Below, piece after piece: positions 18,395-30,199 of a stretch of 64,000 nt of DNA (position 1 is the first letter of the stretch; the number at the start of each line of letters is the position of its first letter). The translations under genes and the position numbers were made by a program. This DNA comes from Symbiodinium microadriaticum. Lineage: Eukaryota > Sar > Dinophyceae > Suessiales > Symbiodiniaceae. Location: positions 214,422-278,421 of the forward strand of contig LSRX01000535.1 in the NCBI GenBank assembly GCA_001939145.1. Reading direction: 5' to 3'. The notes beneath the pieces were generated by a model that ran no database searches, was not told the origin of the DNA, and saw nothing but the letters and a program-made list of their open reading frames with translations.

Positions 18395-20328
18395 CTAGGC
18401 TAAACGGCTAGTCAATATCTCCATGTGCAGGGTGCTGAAGTTGCTAAGCTCCGGAAGGTCCAGGGAGACATCAAGCAGGACTTGGGCCGCACCCGATTGC
18501 GTGACATTCGTACCCTCTGGTGTGCATTCGCCTCGGAAATGCTTTCTGAGTCTGCTTCGCGACCATCGCCGACCGATAAAATTCCGTATTATCTTCGGGT
18601 ACGAATACAATCACTCTCGCTATCTTACTATGCAACAGACATGCGCAGTATACCCGGCCTCGGATTCGCCAGCGTCCCTCATGACAAAGTGCAAGGACGA
18701 CATCCTCGCAGAAATTCCACTTGCTTGAGGGTTGGGAGTAGCTGCCTGTGACGGCATAGAACCCGCGCGCGCGCGCACCTATTTCCACTCCGTTCCGATT
18801 TATCCTTCGGGAATCCTTCGGGCCCAAGCTCAGATCCAAATAAGGCGGGTTCAAAGTACACAAGGTCAAGAAATGCAGATGCAGGAAAACACTGTGAAAC
18901 CATTGGAAAGCGCGAGCGGCTACCTTTGCAACTTCTTGCAACCATGGATCTGCAAGTCCGGGTCTGGTGAATCCATCAGAGCACTCCACATCGCAGACGC
19001 CATTGTGAGGTGTTCCAGCGCAGTGACCCAAACTGGCGCTGTTTGCAATCCTTAGAAAATTGCACATTTGCAAAGAGACAGCTTGTCGACTGTCCTGATT
19101 TGGATCCAAGCAGCATGGGTGACTCCGGGCAGAAACGCCCCGTGATGTTGGCAGCGGGGCTACCAGTGCTCGTCGCGGTGCTGGTGTCAGTGCCAGTGGA
19201 GGTCACAGCCGTAGCCGTCAAGGTTTCAGTGGTGACGGTGCCCGTGGCAGTGCCAGTAGCTGTTTTGGTGATTGTTTCGGTAACGGTTACACTTGTAGCC
19301 GTAAAGGTGGTGGAAGCAGGAAGCGTTGTCAGCGTAGTGGTGCTGATGGAGGTAGCCGTAAAGGTGGTGGAAGCAGTAAGCGTTGTCAGCGTAGTGGTGC
19401 TGATGGAGGTAGCCGTAAAGGTGGTGGAAGCAGTAAGCGTTGTCAGCGTAGTGGTGCTGATGGAGGTAGCCGTAAAGGTGGTGGAAGCAGTAGTGGTGCT
19501 GATGGAAGTGGTGGCAGAGGTTCGCGTCAAGGACGTGGTAACGCTGGTATGAGTGGTTGATACGGCTGTTCGAGTCTGAGTGATGGAAGCTGTCGCACTC
19601 GTCGTAGTTTTGCTCGTAGTGATGGACCTGGTGCTGCTGGTAACTGTTGCAGTTGTGTATGTGGTGGTTGCAGTTGTGTAGGTGCCGGTACCTGTAGTTG
19701 TAGTAGTGCGGGTGGAAGCAGTGTAGGTCGCTGTGATGGTGGAACTTCGAGTGGTTGTCACCGCAGTCGTTGTCACTGTGTTCGTTGCACTCGAACTTGT
19801 AATGCTTGTTGAAACTGTAGACTGAGTGGTTGTCAATGTCGAAGATTGAGTGGCTGTCAAGGTCGTAGACTGAGTTTGAGTGGTTGTCAAGGTCGTGGAT
19901 GTGACAACTGCCATCGTAGTCGTTGTAGTCCCCAGCTCGCAGGCTGACTCGAACATACATTTGATAGACGTCAGTCCCACATCCAGGTCCCCATCACCGA
20001 CACAAGTATTCCCCGTAGGGTAATTCCAGTCAATGGTTTCACCCACCGCGTAGGCGGCGTGGTTGAAGCTGCAATCAAAGCCTATCATACCAAAGTAGTG
20101 CATCTCCGGCACTCCATCCCATTGGTCAGCAGTGGTTCCGACTGTTGGCACGCAGGCGGCCGGGATGACACCACCATCGCCAAATGCTGCCAACATGCAT
20201 ACATTTAGAGCTCCAGGCGTTTCGCCGCCTGCAATGTTGTCATCGAAACCCAGGCCGGCAAACCTGGCAGCACGACAGTACAATGATGCAGATGGATTAA
20301 ACTTGAACAACGTCGGCAATTTCGGCAC
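18395..20328 (-). CDS. Secreted Thr-rich mucin-like protein with sushi-like modules
   Basis: The main exon (about 19130-20328) has a Cys-containing globular part with GFDCSFNHAAYAVGE and NTCVGDGDLDVG, then about 250 residues that are over half Thr/Ser with several 19-residue repeats. Such regions are usually heavily O-glycosylated and lie outside the cell. The open frame has only a GTG at 20328 with an in-frame TGA just upstream, so the true start is in an upstream exon. Downstream exons appear at about 18950-19055 (acceptor TTTTCTAAG|G; HCAGTPHNGVCDVECSDGF) and about 18715-18755 (GSYSQPSSKWNFCE), together forming a sushi/EGF-like Cys module. A last candidate exon ends at TAG 18395 and reads TNVTQSGAAQVLLDVSLDLP. 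Exon joins are inferred. Likely a cell-surface or wall protein. Confidence 0.6.
19345..19514. repeat. 57-base tandem repeat inside mucin-like exon
   Basis: Units start at 19345, 19402 and 19459, a period of 57 bases (19 codons). The next unit, starting at 19501, comes after 42 bases, so one copy is shortened by 15 bases and the frame is kept. Units are nearly identical, which shows recent expansion. Confidence 0.9.
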
Positions 20329-22522
20329 GTCGCATCATGTGCTGCGAAGTCGAAGAGCAGCAAGTATGCTATTGAAACCCAGCTAGGTGTGTAAGGCAGA
20401 TTTGGCGTTCCTCAAGACTTTGCGCACGACTGTGCAACGCAGCAAGCTGTAATGACGAGAGATTACGAGAGCGACAAGACGATGAGGGTCCCTAACTTGA
20501 GCCTGCGCGCCTCAGCGGATCGTTCATGGTTCCAGTGAGCCGGAAGCCTTTTGCATTTAGTTCCAGCACTTGGGCACAGGATGCTGCGCCCAAATCATCT
20601 CGAATATTTTCACCTCGCGAGAGGATCGGGCATGGATCTGGCGATATGCTGCAACAATTGCATGAAATCCTGCTGATCACCTCTCAACCTGTCAGATGAG
20701 GCTCACATCTGAACGTCTTGTGCCCAAGATAGTCCCACGAGCACCAGGAGCAACAGAAGCTGCATCAGCTGCGGAGATTGCCTAAGATGGGAGCCAGCGT
20801 ACCACACAGGTTGAGCTGCCTCACTTCCAATGAGGCGCATCCGTTCTGACTGACAGCAAAACTCCCAAATATTATATACTGGCGACGCTGGTGGCATTCT
20901 GGACGCAACTCTGCGCAAGCTGCATTCTGGGGCCCAGGGACCTGAACTCACCTGGGCAGCAGCGCAATGCGCCACAACACTCAGAAACGCAAATCGCTGA
21001 TGCTTCCAAGAAAGTGGCAAGTTCTGCTGTCCATGCGTTATTGCCGGTCTCTCGTGGACGCATTGGCAAGGCAGGCGGCGTAATCTCGGGCCAAAACTGC
21101 GAGTGAATCCCGCTGTATAATGCCGTAGATCTTGCTGCCAGCTGGGCGTATTGGCTGGAGCTCGCAAGGCTAAGTCCAAAGCTCGTGCCGAGGGGATTCC
21201 CGCCGAGGCTCCTTTCACCAATTGCACAGGCGCAAAGAGGTGCAAAGGCTGGGTGCTGGCTGTCCTCGGGAGCCGGGCGCTTGGTGCCGGCCTTCGGAGT
21301 CCAAGAAAGGGGGACAAAATGCGCTCTCTCCAGGCTTCGACTGGGCTTACGGTGCGGGTTGAGGCCGTGGCCTTCTCGGAGGGCGCTGCCTGTCAGGTCT
21401 TGTGAGATGTTGCGAGGAACTACAGGAACTGGAAGTTGATTGAACTACAAAACCCACAATCCTTTTCCATGCTCTTCAGCAGGCCTCCAATGCTGTCCCC
21501 AGCCGGGCTGTCGAGTTGTGTCTGCTGAGCAGCCTCACCGGTCGCTACCCCTTGCAAGATCACGGAAGTTTCGTTGTACTCATCGCTCAGGCAACTTCGC
21601 GGCCTCTGCGCCACGCCGACTGCAACTTTCTCTTGCCAGGCCTCCCAACAGCCAACGCCCTGATAAGCATGCGCTTTTGAAGATGTCACCAGAATGCAGT
21701 CGCATGCCTTTGCCCGAGCAGCGACAGAGACCGGATCATTGTCGACGGCATCCTGGCAGGCTGGTGTGGTGATAGTGTGATCGATGTCCTGCAGGCGCTC
21801 GCAACTGCCATCTCAAAATGCCAGCTTTCCTGGCTCACGCTAAGCTTCGTTTCCAGCAAATCGGCGTTTGGTGCCGAGGATGCCGCATGCACCTGTTAAA
21901 GTGAGCAAGAGGCCGCCACGCAATGCTCGAGTCTGGGCATCTCTTCGCATTTTTGCGCCAAGTTGCGGCAAGGCTGCTGCCGATCCCCACGGCCTTCACC
22001 TCGGGGCCAGGAGTGTGCCGGTGTGGTTTAGCGAGCTCTCGCATAGCTTCCGGCCGTGAAGGAGTCTTCGTTCTGCCGAAACGGATGCATGTAGAAGAAC
22101 CTGTGGGGTGAAGGCCGTTCTCGGGAAGCACTGGCTCTGGCTGAGCGGCAAAGTTCTGACCCAGCAAGAGCAGATCGCGTAGCGGAGCGAAGTGGAGCAC
22201 ATCCTGCTGGTAAGACCTTTGAGGTCTCCCAGAAGGGAGCTGCAAACGAGAAAAGCGGCTTCGGTCTTCGGGTCTTGGAATCTTACAAAGCTGGGCATCT
22301 CAGCCTTAGGCTGGATGCAAACTGCACGGATTCACGGCAGGAGCACAGCTGGTTCCCAGAGTGTTCACTTGCTCGTTTTCCCAACTAAGTCGCCTTCAGG
22401 CGGCTCAGTACCTGAAGATGCCGTCCTTCGGCAGGCCGGCACAGGCCAAATCTGCCATGGTGCTTGGCGAGAGCCTGGCCCAATGACGAGACCGTGCTGT
22501 GCAAGCAACACTTCCGGTTTGA
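20329..22522. other. No supported gene
   Basis: This should hold the first exon of the mucin-like gene, but I cannot place a signal-peptide exon with confidence. A minus-strand stretch near 20703-20760 reads LMQLLLLLVLVGLSWAQ, which is very like a signal peptide with a cleavage site, and is the best candidate for that missing first exon or for another secreted protein. The rest holds short ORFs. Confidence 0.35.
20703..20760 (-). CDS. Possible signal-peptide exon
   Basis: The minus strand reads M-QLLLLLVLVGLSWAQ-DVQM then stop, a short n-region, a strongly hydrophobic core and an A-x-A-like end. It lies about 380 bases upstream of the mucin-like exon on the same strand. The pairing is inference; no donor was verified. 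Confidence 0.3.
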
Positions 22523-23835
22523 TCGCCTCTCCACCGCTCGTTGAGCAGCCTCTCGTACCTGAGTTCCAGAAGGGGGCACAAAGGCACTCAACCGTTGAAA
22601 GATGGGGGATGAAAGGCCACCCCCTTTGCCCTGCCCTGCCTCGACACTGGGATCCAGCTTGCAGCGTAGCACCTGACATGAAAGGTCATCCGGATTTGGA
22701 TTTGGAAACGGACACTCCTGGCCGGCCTGCTCTGCCCACCGTTCCAGCTGGTCTGGCTTCAGATACCGCAAGGTCAACAGAGCAGCGGCTCGGACTTCTG
22801 CGTCTTCATCATGCAGACTTGGCACCAAGTGTGGAGCCTGTGGAGATCTGTGGCTTCAACTGCGGCAGTCTCAGTGTGCCTTTGAAAGTGCCTCACTCTA
22901 TATACTCACGAAACATGCAACAGCACAACACGCGCCTGAAAAGCCAGCTCGGCAGAGCCCAACCTTTGGAGGGCACACAGCGCGGCCAGTCGGACCTCCG
23001 CTATCGGATCTCTCAAGCTCTGAATCACGCGACGTGTGTGGTGTGCCCAGAGATCGGACGGAAGCCGTCTGAGCGCGACCAGTGCATCCGCACGCACAGC
23101 CACCTCCGAGTCCGTAAGAAGCCGAACCAGAGCCGTTCCCTGAAAATCACGTGTTGTAAATGCAAGGGCGTCCCTCACTTTCCAGTGATACCAACCGCTC
23201 TCTTTCGCCTCGTTCTTGGCAATCTCCCACAGGTCTGCCGGAGCATGCATGAAGGTTCCCTGCCAGTCAACCGGTTCAAGGTGTAAACCTTGAAACCTGC
23301 CATCCTCTTGTACCAGTACCTGGCGATGTCTGAGTGTATCGGGCGTGTCGAAGCCACACGCCGGCGGCGGAGGCCAAGAGTCTTCGCCTTCGCATCGTTT
23401 TCGAGGATCTTGCATGAAAGCTGCGGGATGGGGAGGTGCTTGTGGCGGTGCGGGCATCGATCCAGATGCACAGAGGCACTTCCAAGCTTTGCCATTACGG
23501 AGAAACGACATCCGAGAATCTACTGGGGCATCCTTCAGGTTCTGCAAAACTGGGACCTCCAGTTTCTGTATGACTTCGCACGCTCGCCGCCTCACATCGG
23601 AGGCAGGGTCTGCGACCAGAGGCAACACTGCCTCTGCATACGGTGCGAGCTCAGGCCCTTCTAGGCCTAACAGATGCTGGAGCACGTCGGCCCGAACTTC
23701 GCACGACGAATCGCCCAGTGCCGCGGCTACTTCTGCAACACGCGGATCGCGAAGCACTTCGTCTGCAAATGTCGTCATTGCCATGAAGAGATTACCTGTT
23801 AAAGCTGGGCTCCAATGAACTGCATCCTCTGTCAT
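22523..23835 (-). CDS. HEAT-repeat protein (multi-exon, partial)
   Basis: From ATG at 23835 the minus strand reads HEAT-type helices: DPRVAEVAAALGDSSCEVRA, then LPLVADPASDVRRRACEVI, with the usual D-x-x-x-x-VR signature. A second block near 22909-23080 has RLLTDSEVAVRADALVALRR and DPIAEVRLAALCALQRLG and ends at a good GTGAGT donor. A further exon (about 22780-22828) reads LHDEDAEVRAAALLTL and another (about 22523-22560) VREAAQRAVERR. The stretch between the first two blocks (about 23180-23540) is Pro/Cys-rich and probably intron. HEAT repeats form a curved solenoid used as a scaffold; no specific partner is indicated. The 3' end is not found. Confidence 0.6.
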
Positions 23836-26800
23836 ACTTATCCGTACACTACAACCTCAGCCTTTCTGGAACTCTTGCTTATGCTGGCTGCACTAGGTCT
23901 GAGCTAGCAAGGATGCATGAACGTAGTCAAGAAAGTACTCTGTGCATGATCTGCATCTTGGCAAATAACAGCAGACGGCGAAAGGCAGGAAACGCAAATA
24001 CTTGGTGGCGCAACAGCAACAACACATGTCACCACCCAACATACATGGGACGGTATCCTGTCTTTAGGCTGGGACGCATAGCTGTCTTCAAAGCTGTTCC
24101 AGCCAGGTGGTAATACTTGTAGGCTTGCGCTGCCTCGCTTCGGTTGAAAGCAAGAAGAGGCCTATATGAAAAAAAACGCCCTGGGAAAGTTCGTGGGCCA
24201 AGGGCGCTGAGACGGAGGCCATCGGCAGATGCCGCCATGACCTCAGGATCGTAGGATGCCCTAGCTTATCGTCGGCACTAAGAGTGGAAAGCATTTAATA
24301 TTCGAAAGCAAGCTGTGAGAGGTCTCAGATCACCGAGGCGGGTTTGGGGGCCGCATTGCACTGCGAGGCTTCGTCTTTCGAAGCTGCACTAGATCATAGT
24401 ACAGCTTTCAATGTCCTTTTGAACTCCAGGCTAGTGTCGTCAATGTTATTTTGGGGGACCTTCGCATGGGCAAACGGCGCACGTTGGCGTAACCTACCCA
24501 CGTGTCCCATGAATTTGGAAAATGCTGCAGTACTTGCTGAATGATTATAGCGCTTCGTCGCGGCAAGCTTTCAGCTGGACTGTGTGACCTGTTCGAGAAA
24601 TTGTCTCGAGAAATCTAGGGAATGCGAGGATTTTTGTATCATGGACATGCCCGAAGTGCCAAAAAATTGTACACACAGGCATCCTAAAGCTTCTGTCCAA
24701 ATTGACCAGGATGGTCCGCTCTTTCATGCTACATGCAAGCGCTGTTGCATTATGATGATGCGTTGCTTGCTGTCAGCATCCCCTTATTTGTTAACCACTT
24801 GGACGATGTCCATGTGCAGGTCCAACACAGGCATCAGCACTCCGAAGATGGGTCAGGCACGGGTTGCGCGGAGCTGCTCGGCTCGGAGGTTCCGACGCAC
24901 ACGAAGCCGTGCCTGAAGCAGGAACGGCGCGAGACAAAAGCAAAGCCACTTGCGCAAAAGATCCGGGGCCCGAACTCGAGCATTGTGCTATGTACAGCCA
25001 GGGCAGCCCTGTCCATTTCACCACGCACTGGCCTCACCAGGGCTCCAAGATGCTCCAAGCTGCTGGAATTCCGACTCTGAGGCCCAAGCACATGGCTCAG
25101 CAAGACCTGCAGCATGGTATTCTCCAGGTGCCTGCACCGCAAGACTTGCTATGTTCAAACCTCCTAGTGGTTTGCATGTCCTTGCTTAACAAAGCACACG
25201 AAGGCCTGCACAGAATAAACGTGAAATCCCGACGTGGCACGAATTATGGCGACGGTCCGCCGCATGTTTCTCGCCTCAAGTTTAAATCGAGCCCAGCGCA
25301 CAGACACATTCCGCTGCAACCTTCGCTCTTCAAGAAAACGTTTGTGCTGGAAGAAGAGGGGACTGCAGCAACAAGGAGAGCGTCTCTCCTGGTCGTCACG
25401 ACACTTGATAAGCCACAGTTCTCTCTTCCTGCGCATGTCTGGGAAGCTGTAATGTCAACCAACTGCTTTAAACCGACCCGACTCATGAGTGGAAGGGCCC
25501 AGGGGCCCACATGCTTCTTTCATCTCTCGCAAGGCAGGAGGTGGTAAAAGGCACCTCGAAAATCACAGGGCCGCTCGGCCTGCTGCGCAGCTCTCAAGCT
25601 GAAAGACACTGTACATTTAGATCATACTTGCGAAAATTTTCTTGGCTGCACACGAAATTGGCTCTCCAATCAAAGAGCTGTGGCACTGTACAGCTGAGCC
25701 ACGGTCACTCGTCTGAATGCCTTGGTGCAGAAGCAAAGTCAAGCAGGCAACGTTGCTTAGATTCTCCTAGGGCATAGTCAGGCGACGGCTAGAGTTCATT
25801 CGATGGTCCCGCAAGAAAGTCGACCTTCTGCAGGGCACATCTATAGCTCTCGTGATGGAAGGGAACAGCGGAATCCAAGTGCCAAACGGATGGAAGGGGT
25901 CCTGCCACCCCGGGCAGAGCTCTCCAACCATCCGAGGGAACTTTCTCAGCAGAGGCCTGCAGTGCCATCGCATGCATGAGTCATGAGTGGTAGTTGCTAA
26001 CTGGCATGACAATATTGCAAGAAGAAGAATGTATAAGACAACAGTTCCCGGCGCGATGCAAGAGGAAGCAGAATGTGGTGAAGCGGAGGTTACACAGGAG
26101 TCTACGATACTACTGGTTGTTAACGCTCACATGTTAAGACAAGGGTTCTCTTGAGTCTCTTGCACCACGGCCGACAAAACAACGAGTGAAAGGTCAGGCG
26201 GCTCGCGCCTTTGCTATATACACACCCTTGCCATCGGGAGCATCAATCCACCTGTCCAGGACGAGGTTGAGAGAGATCACTTACTTGGCCATCGTCTTTA
26301 GTGCACTCAAACATGCACTTGACGGCAGAAACTGCGCAGAAGTCTGCAGCTGAAAGCACAAGCACGCGATGCAATGAACTGCAAACACATGCAAGACACC
26401 ATTGGCCATCGCCACGGTTCCAATAGATATATGCACCTCAGGGCAGTTCTTGAATGAGGTCATTTCCACTGCTAGGGTTGTCTGAGGCATTCTGAGGCCA
26501 TCTCCATTGTCGGCCTCATACCAGGGAGTCTTTTGATCACTCAGCTGGAGCCACCTTACGAAAGATTGCATGAAATCTCCAACTTCTTGTTGCATGTTGA
26601 TGCACTTCATCCTCACCTTTGCTAGGATCAGGGCATCTTCTCAGCATCCCAGCGCTGTTCGGCGCATGTCAAGCTGAACCCCACTGGGATAACCTCCAGC
26701 GGACAGAACCGTCGCGAATAACCCTGACAACCCCAGCTCACACACCCAACGGAAAGCACCTGCAGGTCTAGACCGGCCCACGCATAATTTTCAAGCAGAC

Positions 26801-28153
26801 TCAGACTCATTGTCAGAGCATGCATCAACCGTCTTCATTCATGCAAAACCTTGCTTGCCCTCCGGTTCTCGCGATGTGCCCCGACTGTCTTTCCAGGCTC
26901 TTTGTTTGAGACTCGACGGATCCTAAATTGCGACCTTCTTCCAGACCTGAACACGACTCCCTGATCTCCCTAAAACGTGCGACGAAACCGCTGCAATCTG
27001 CTGCATTGGAAGCATGAGTCCTCTTCGCGAACCTGTGCGTACTGCCCCGACTTTAACACTGTCAGATAAATTTGCATCAGCAAGGCTTTCATGTCACCAA
27101 GCACTTCAAGATCATTCTGTTCCCCCGCTTTCACTGGTCGGAGTGGGACTGACGCTGCTTATAACGGTTTTTCGGAGCGGCAAAAACAACAAAAGAAGCG
27201 ACCAATCAAGAAGCGGTATATATGGAGTGAGTAGCAAAGCCGCCAAATCGAGCATCACGCAGAAACTGACGTTCCATACGTTGGCAACAGACGGTGAACG
27301 ATCAATGATTTCTTCACGGGGCAAAGGCAGCGTGCTTGAAGCGCATTCAGATACCTGATTGGAAAACCAGCTGTTGCCCAACCTACCAGAAAAACATCCC
27401 CAGTGCGTGAGCTCCCACTGAAAGGCCAGTGCGCGACTTCAATGTTTAGATGCCAAACCCCTGCGGTCTGGCATCAGGTCGATTCAACTCATGGTCTCCA
27501 CCCTATCAGGCAGAGCGCGAGGGTGGCCTTGGCATCCCTCTGCGTGTAAACCACGTTCACACTTTGTGAGCCAGAGCTCGACACACCTCTGCGGAAGTCT
27601 TGCCCACACTCGCCAGGAGGTGCCGGTGCTGCTAGGATGTGCATTGCTAAGGGCTCCGGCGAAGCTGTGACGGGACGGGACGTGGTTTGCCAAGATACCT
27701 CCCATCGAAGCCATCAAGCGCAGCACGATGTGAAAACTCGACGACGAGTGGTCCTCACTCTTGAAAAACTTAACGTCGCTCATGGGCCGAAACGCTTTAC
27801 CCTTCTGGAACAGCTGATCTGCCGGAGCACTCTGCCAAAACCGACATGACCTCATCTGAAGCAGCTGCGAGCCGGAGCAAGCTAGTGCCGCAAACGAAAC
27901 TCGGTCGTGGGCCTCCTTCGCCCGCGAATCCTGCGCATGCACTGTTATGCACTACTTGAAAAGGAGAAGGCAAGTCAATCTGGGGACTCTGGGGCTCTGG
28001 CCTGCGCAATCTCCATTGGGCTGGCCCGCACCTCAGCCGAGGCCCGCAAGCCGAAAGAGAGCGGAGAGCGGAGCGAGTTTCGGCCTATTCCCGGCCTGGC
28101 CTGGCCCGTGTTCTGTGGATCGGCTCCTGCCTCCAGCAGGGCCTTGGCCTTAC
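23836..28153. other. About 4.3 kb without a supported gene
   Basis: Many ORFs of 60 to 230 codons on both strands, none with clear domains. One minus-strand stretch at 26281-26610 (ATG at 26610) reads protein-like, with FMQSFVRWLQLSDQKTPWYE, but a GTGAGG donor-like sequence overlaps its start and I cannot decide whether it is exon. The 24.3-25.6 kb plus ORFs are likely chance. Confidence 0.35.
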
Positions 28154-28870
28154 TTTGACACTGCCTCCAGCAGGATCCTGCAGGCCGCCTTTAGGCCGCT
28201 AGGTAGGCTCCTGGCCCCCACTGGAAGGTTGTTGGAGGCCATGCGGTGCAGCGGCGTCATTCCGTAGGTGTCCAGAGCTTCTATCTGGCAAGAACCCAAG
28301 CATCTTCCAAGCTCTTTTTGTCGCTCGTGGGATGGTCCGGCCTTGGCACCACGCCTTGCGCTCTCAGATGAACGGAGCCTACAAGACTTCGCACAGTCCG
28401 GGAGGCCTGATCAGGTACTCCGTGGCATGCTGATTGTCCCGGCCTGCACTCAGAATTCTCATCATATGTGCATCTGCGTGTACGAGGCCACCAGTTGCGT
28501 GAAATTGGAACTGGGAAAATGGCCCATGCCGCACATGTGCAATGGCGTCGCACCTGGACGTTGGAGTGCGTACAGCAGTGCATTGTCAATGCGAACAATG
28601 ACTTGCTTCAGTGATGACTCAAACCAGGTGCCTCCAGTCGAGATGTCGTTTGCCAAATCCGGATACTTGTCAAGCAGCCTTGACAAAAGGAATACAGAGA
28701 GCGTGACAGTGCAAGTGGTTTTCTGAAGATCGAGCGGTTTAAGCACAGGAGGTCCTTTTCTAAGTGCCTGCAAGAGCGAACACGCAAGCGAACTCCCCTG
28801 AACGTTGGCCGCCTTGGTCCCTGCCTCATTGATCGGTGTGTAGCCTCCGCCCGCATAGACTGGACCAGGC
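28154..28870 (-). CDS. Ankyrin-repeat protein, internal exons (partial)
   Basis: The best exon is 28154-28280, between acceptor GATAG and a strong GTAAGG donor. It reads DTYGMTPLHRMASNNL, a classic ankyrin TPLH motif, then AACRILLEAVSK. Upstream on the same strand a candidate exon near 28440-28555 reads GATPLHMCGMGHFPSS, and one near 28780-28860 reads GGYTPINEAGTKAANVQG, both ankyrin-like. Ankyrin repeats mediate protein binding. Exon joins between these pieces are not determined and both gene ends are missing. Confidence 0.55.
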
Positions 28871-30199
28871 CGCGGGTTGTGATTCTGGTACTGCCTTCCA
28901 AGCTCTGCGGCTGCAAGGCAACCAGTGCCTTGCGACTGGGAGGATGCCTTCCAATGACAACACTGCCAGCTTCATCCCGCTTGACGATACCGCCGTAGAT
29001 GCCTGACACAGCAGAACTATAGAATGCAGCAACATTTTTCTGGTAAATCATCTCGTTGATCGTCGTCTTCTTCTCATTCTTGTTCCCCACCCTTGGTGTA
29101 GGGTTGCTAGATTCTAAAGTCAGGCATTACTCCCGCCCGCTCCTCGTCCGCTCCTCGCCTGCTGAGACTACCTCCAGAGACTGCCTGGAGTGCCCAACCC
29201 CAGAGACTGCCGTGAAACTCCCCTGGACTCCCTGGCCCAACCCCAAAGACTAGCGTGAGACCTTCTGGAGCACCCAACCCGGGGAATCTAGGACCTTAAC
29301 GCCAGTCCGTTGTGTGCCCCCATGGATCGTCGACTGACCTGAATCGAACACTGTTGTGGTACGTGACCGGGGACCCCACGACCTTAACGCCAGTCAGTGG
29401 CGTGGCCCCCAAATGCATTATCTGTAGGGTGGAGATGTTCGAACGAAGTAAAATGATGTTCATTAGGTTTCTTCCTGCGCTGCTGACGCTTGATGCTTGT
29501 GACAGTGTCGTTATGATGTGCTCCTGCTTCCTTTAACTGCAATGCCTGTCTGTGAGCGAGCACACATCCAGGGCCTGCCTGGACCGACAGTGTCTGCATA
29601 GGGATCGAACCTGTCATGAGATTGAAAGGTCCACCAAGGTTTTTTTGCTGCGAGGCTTACTCGAGCAACTTGCTTGGAAGGGACCCCTCGTTGTCCGTCT
29701 TGCCAGGCATGCCATACTTTTCTGCCATGCCGGGGGCGTAGGGATCATGCCTTCGAAGGAGTCACCGGTCAGATTGTGCCTGGGAAACCTATGAGGCCCC
29801 GACGTAATTCGCACACCGTCATGCCTGTAGTAGTCTGTCCTGAGCTCTGAGCATCTCTGAGCTCCCGCACTCCGGACCAGGCTGCCAAGAAGAAGTGAAA
29901 CTCAAAGGGTACCGTTGAAGACATTAGGGAGAACTTGGGCCATGACATTGCTGGAACTGGGTTCGACCCTGACATAGAACTAAAGCAGCAAGAAACTGCC
30001 TGTCGAATACCCGCCTCCAGCAAAGGGTGAAGGCTTCCCAGAGTGAACGATCTTCGAGTAAGCGACCTGTAGAAAACTACGGACAAGGTATAGCAGCGAT
30101 AGGATTCGAACTTGACACACACACACACAGGGACAGACAGAAGCCCAATCCCCACATCAGCAAAGATCATCAGCATGACGTGCCGAGGCAGCCTGTTTT
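28871..30199. other. No supported gene; small local repeats
   Basis: Upstream exons of the ankyrin gene may lie near 28900-29090. At 29290-29410 a phrase around GACCTTAACGCCAGTC occurs twice, 88 bases apart, and CCCAACCCCA-AGACT recurs at 29200-29255. A (CA)n tract is at 30114-30130. The rest is unassigned. Confidence 0.45.
29290..29412. repeat. Short direct repeat, about 34 bases, two copies 88 bases apart
   Basis: ACCTTAACGCCAGTC followed by similar GTG-x-CCCCCA tails at about 29293 and 29381. Imperfect outside the 16-base core. It may be the remains of a local duplication. Confidence 0.6.

Noticed and set aside
19226..19960. His/Asn/Tyr-rich 244-codon minus ORF
   Set aside because: It is an out-of-frame reading of the Thr-rich mucin-like exon.
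22192..23286. 364-codon plus-strand ORF
   Set aside because: It lies opposite HEAT-repeat exons on the minus strand and has no domain features.
29590..29625. tRNA T-arm-like GGTTCGATCC on the minus strand
   Set aside because: The T-stem has a mismatch and no matching acceptor, D-arm or anticodon arm is found upstream.
30095..30115. Second T-arm-like GTTCGAATCC on the minus strand
   Set aside because: The upstream sequence is a (GT)n tract, which cannot form a tRNA.
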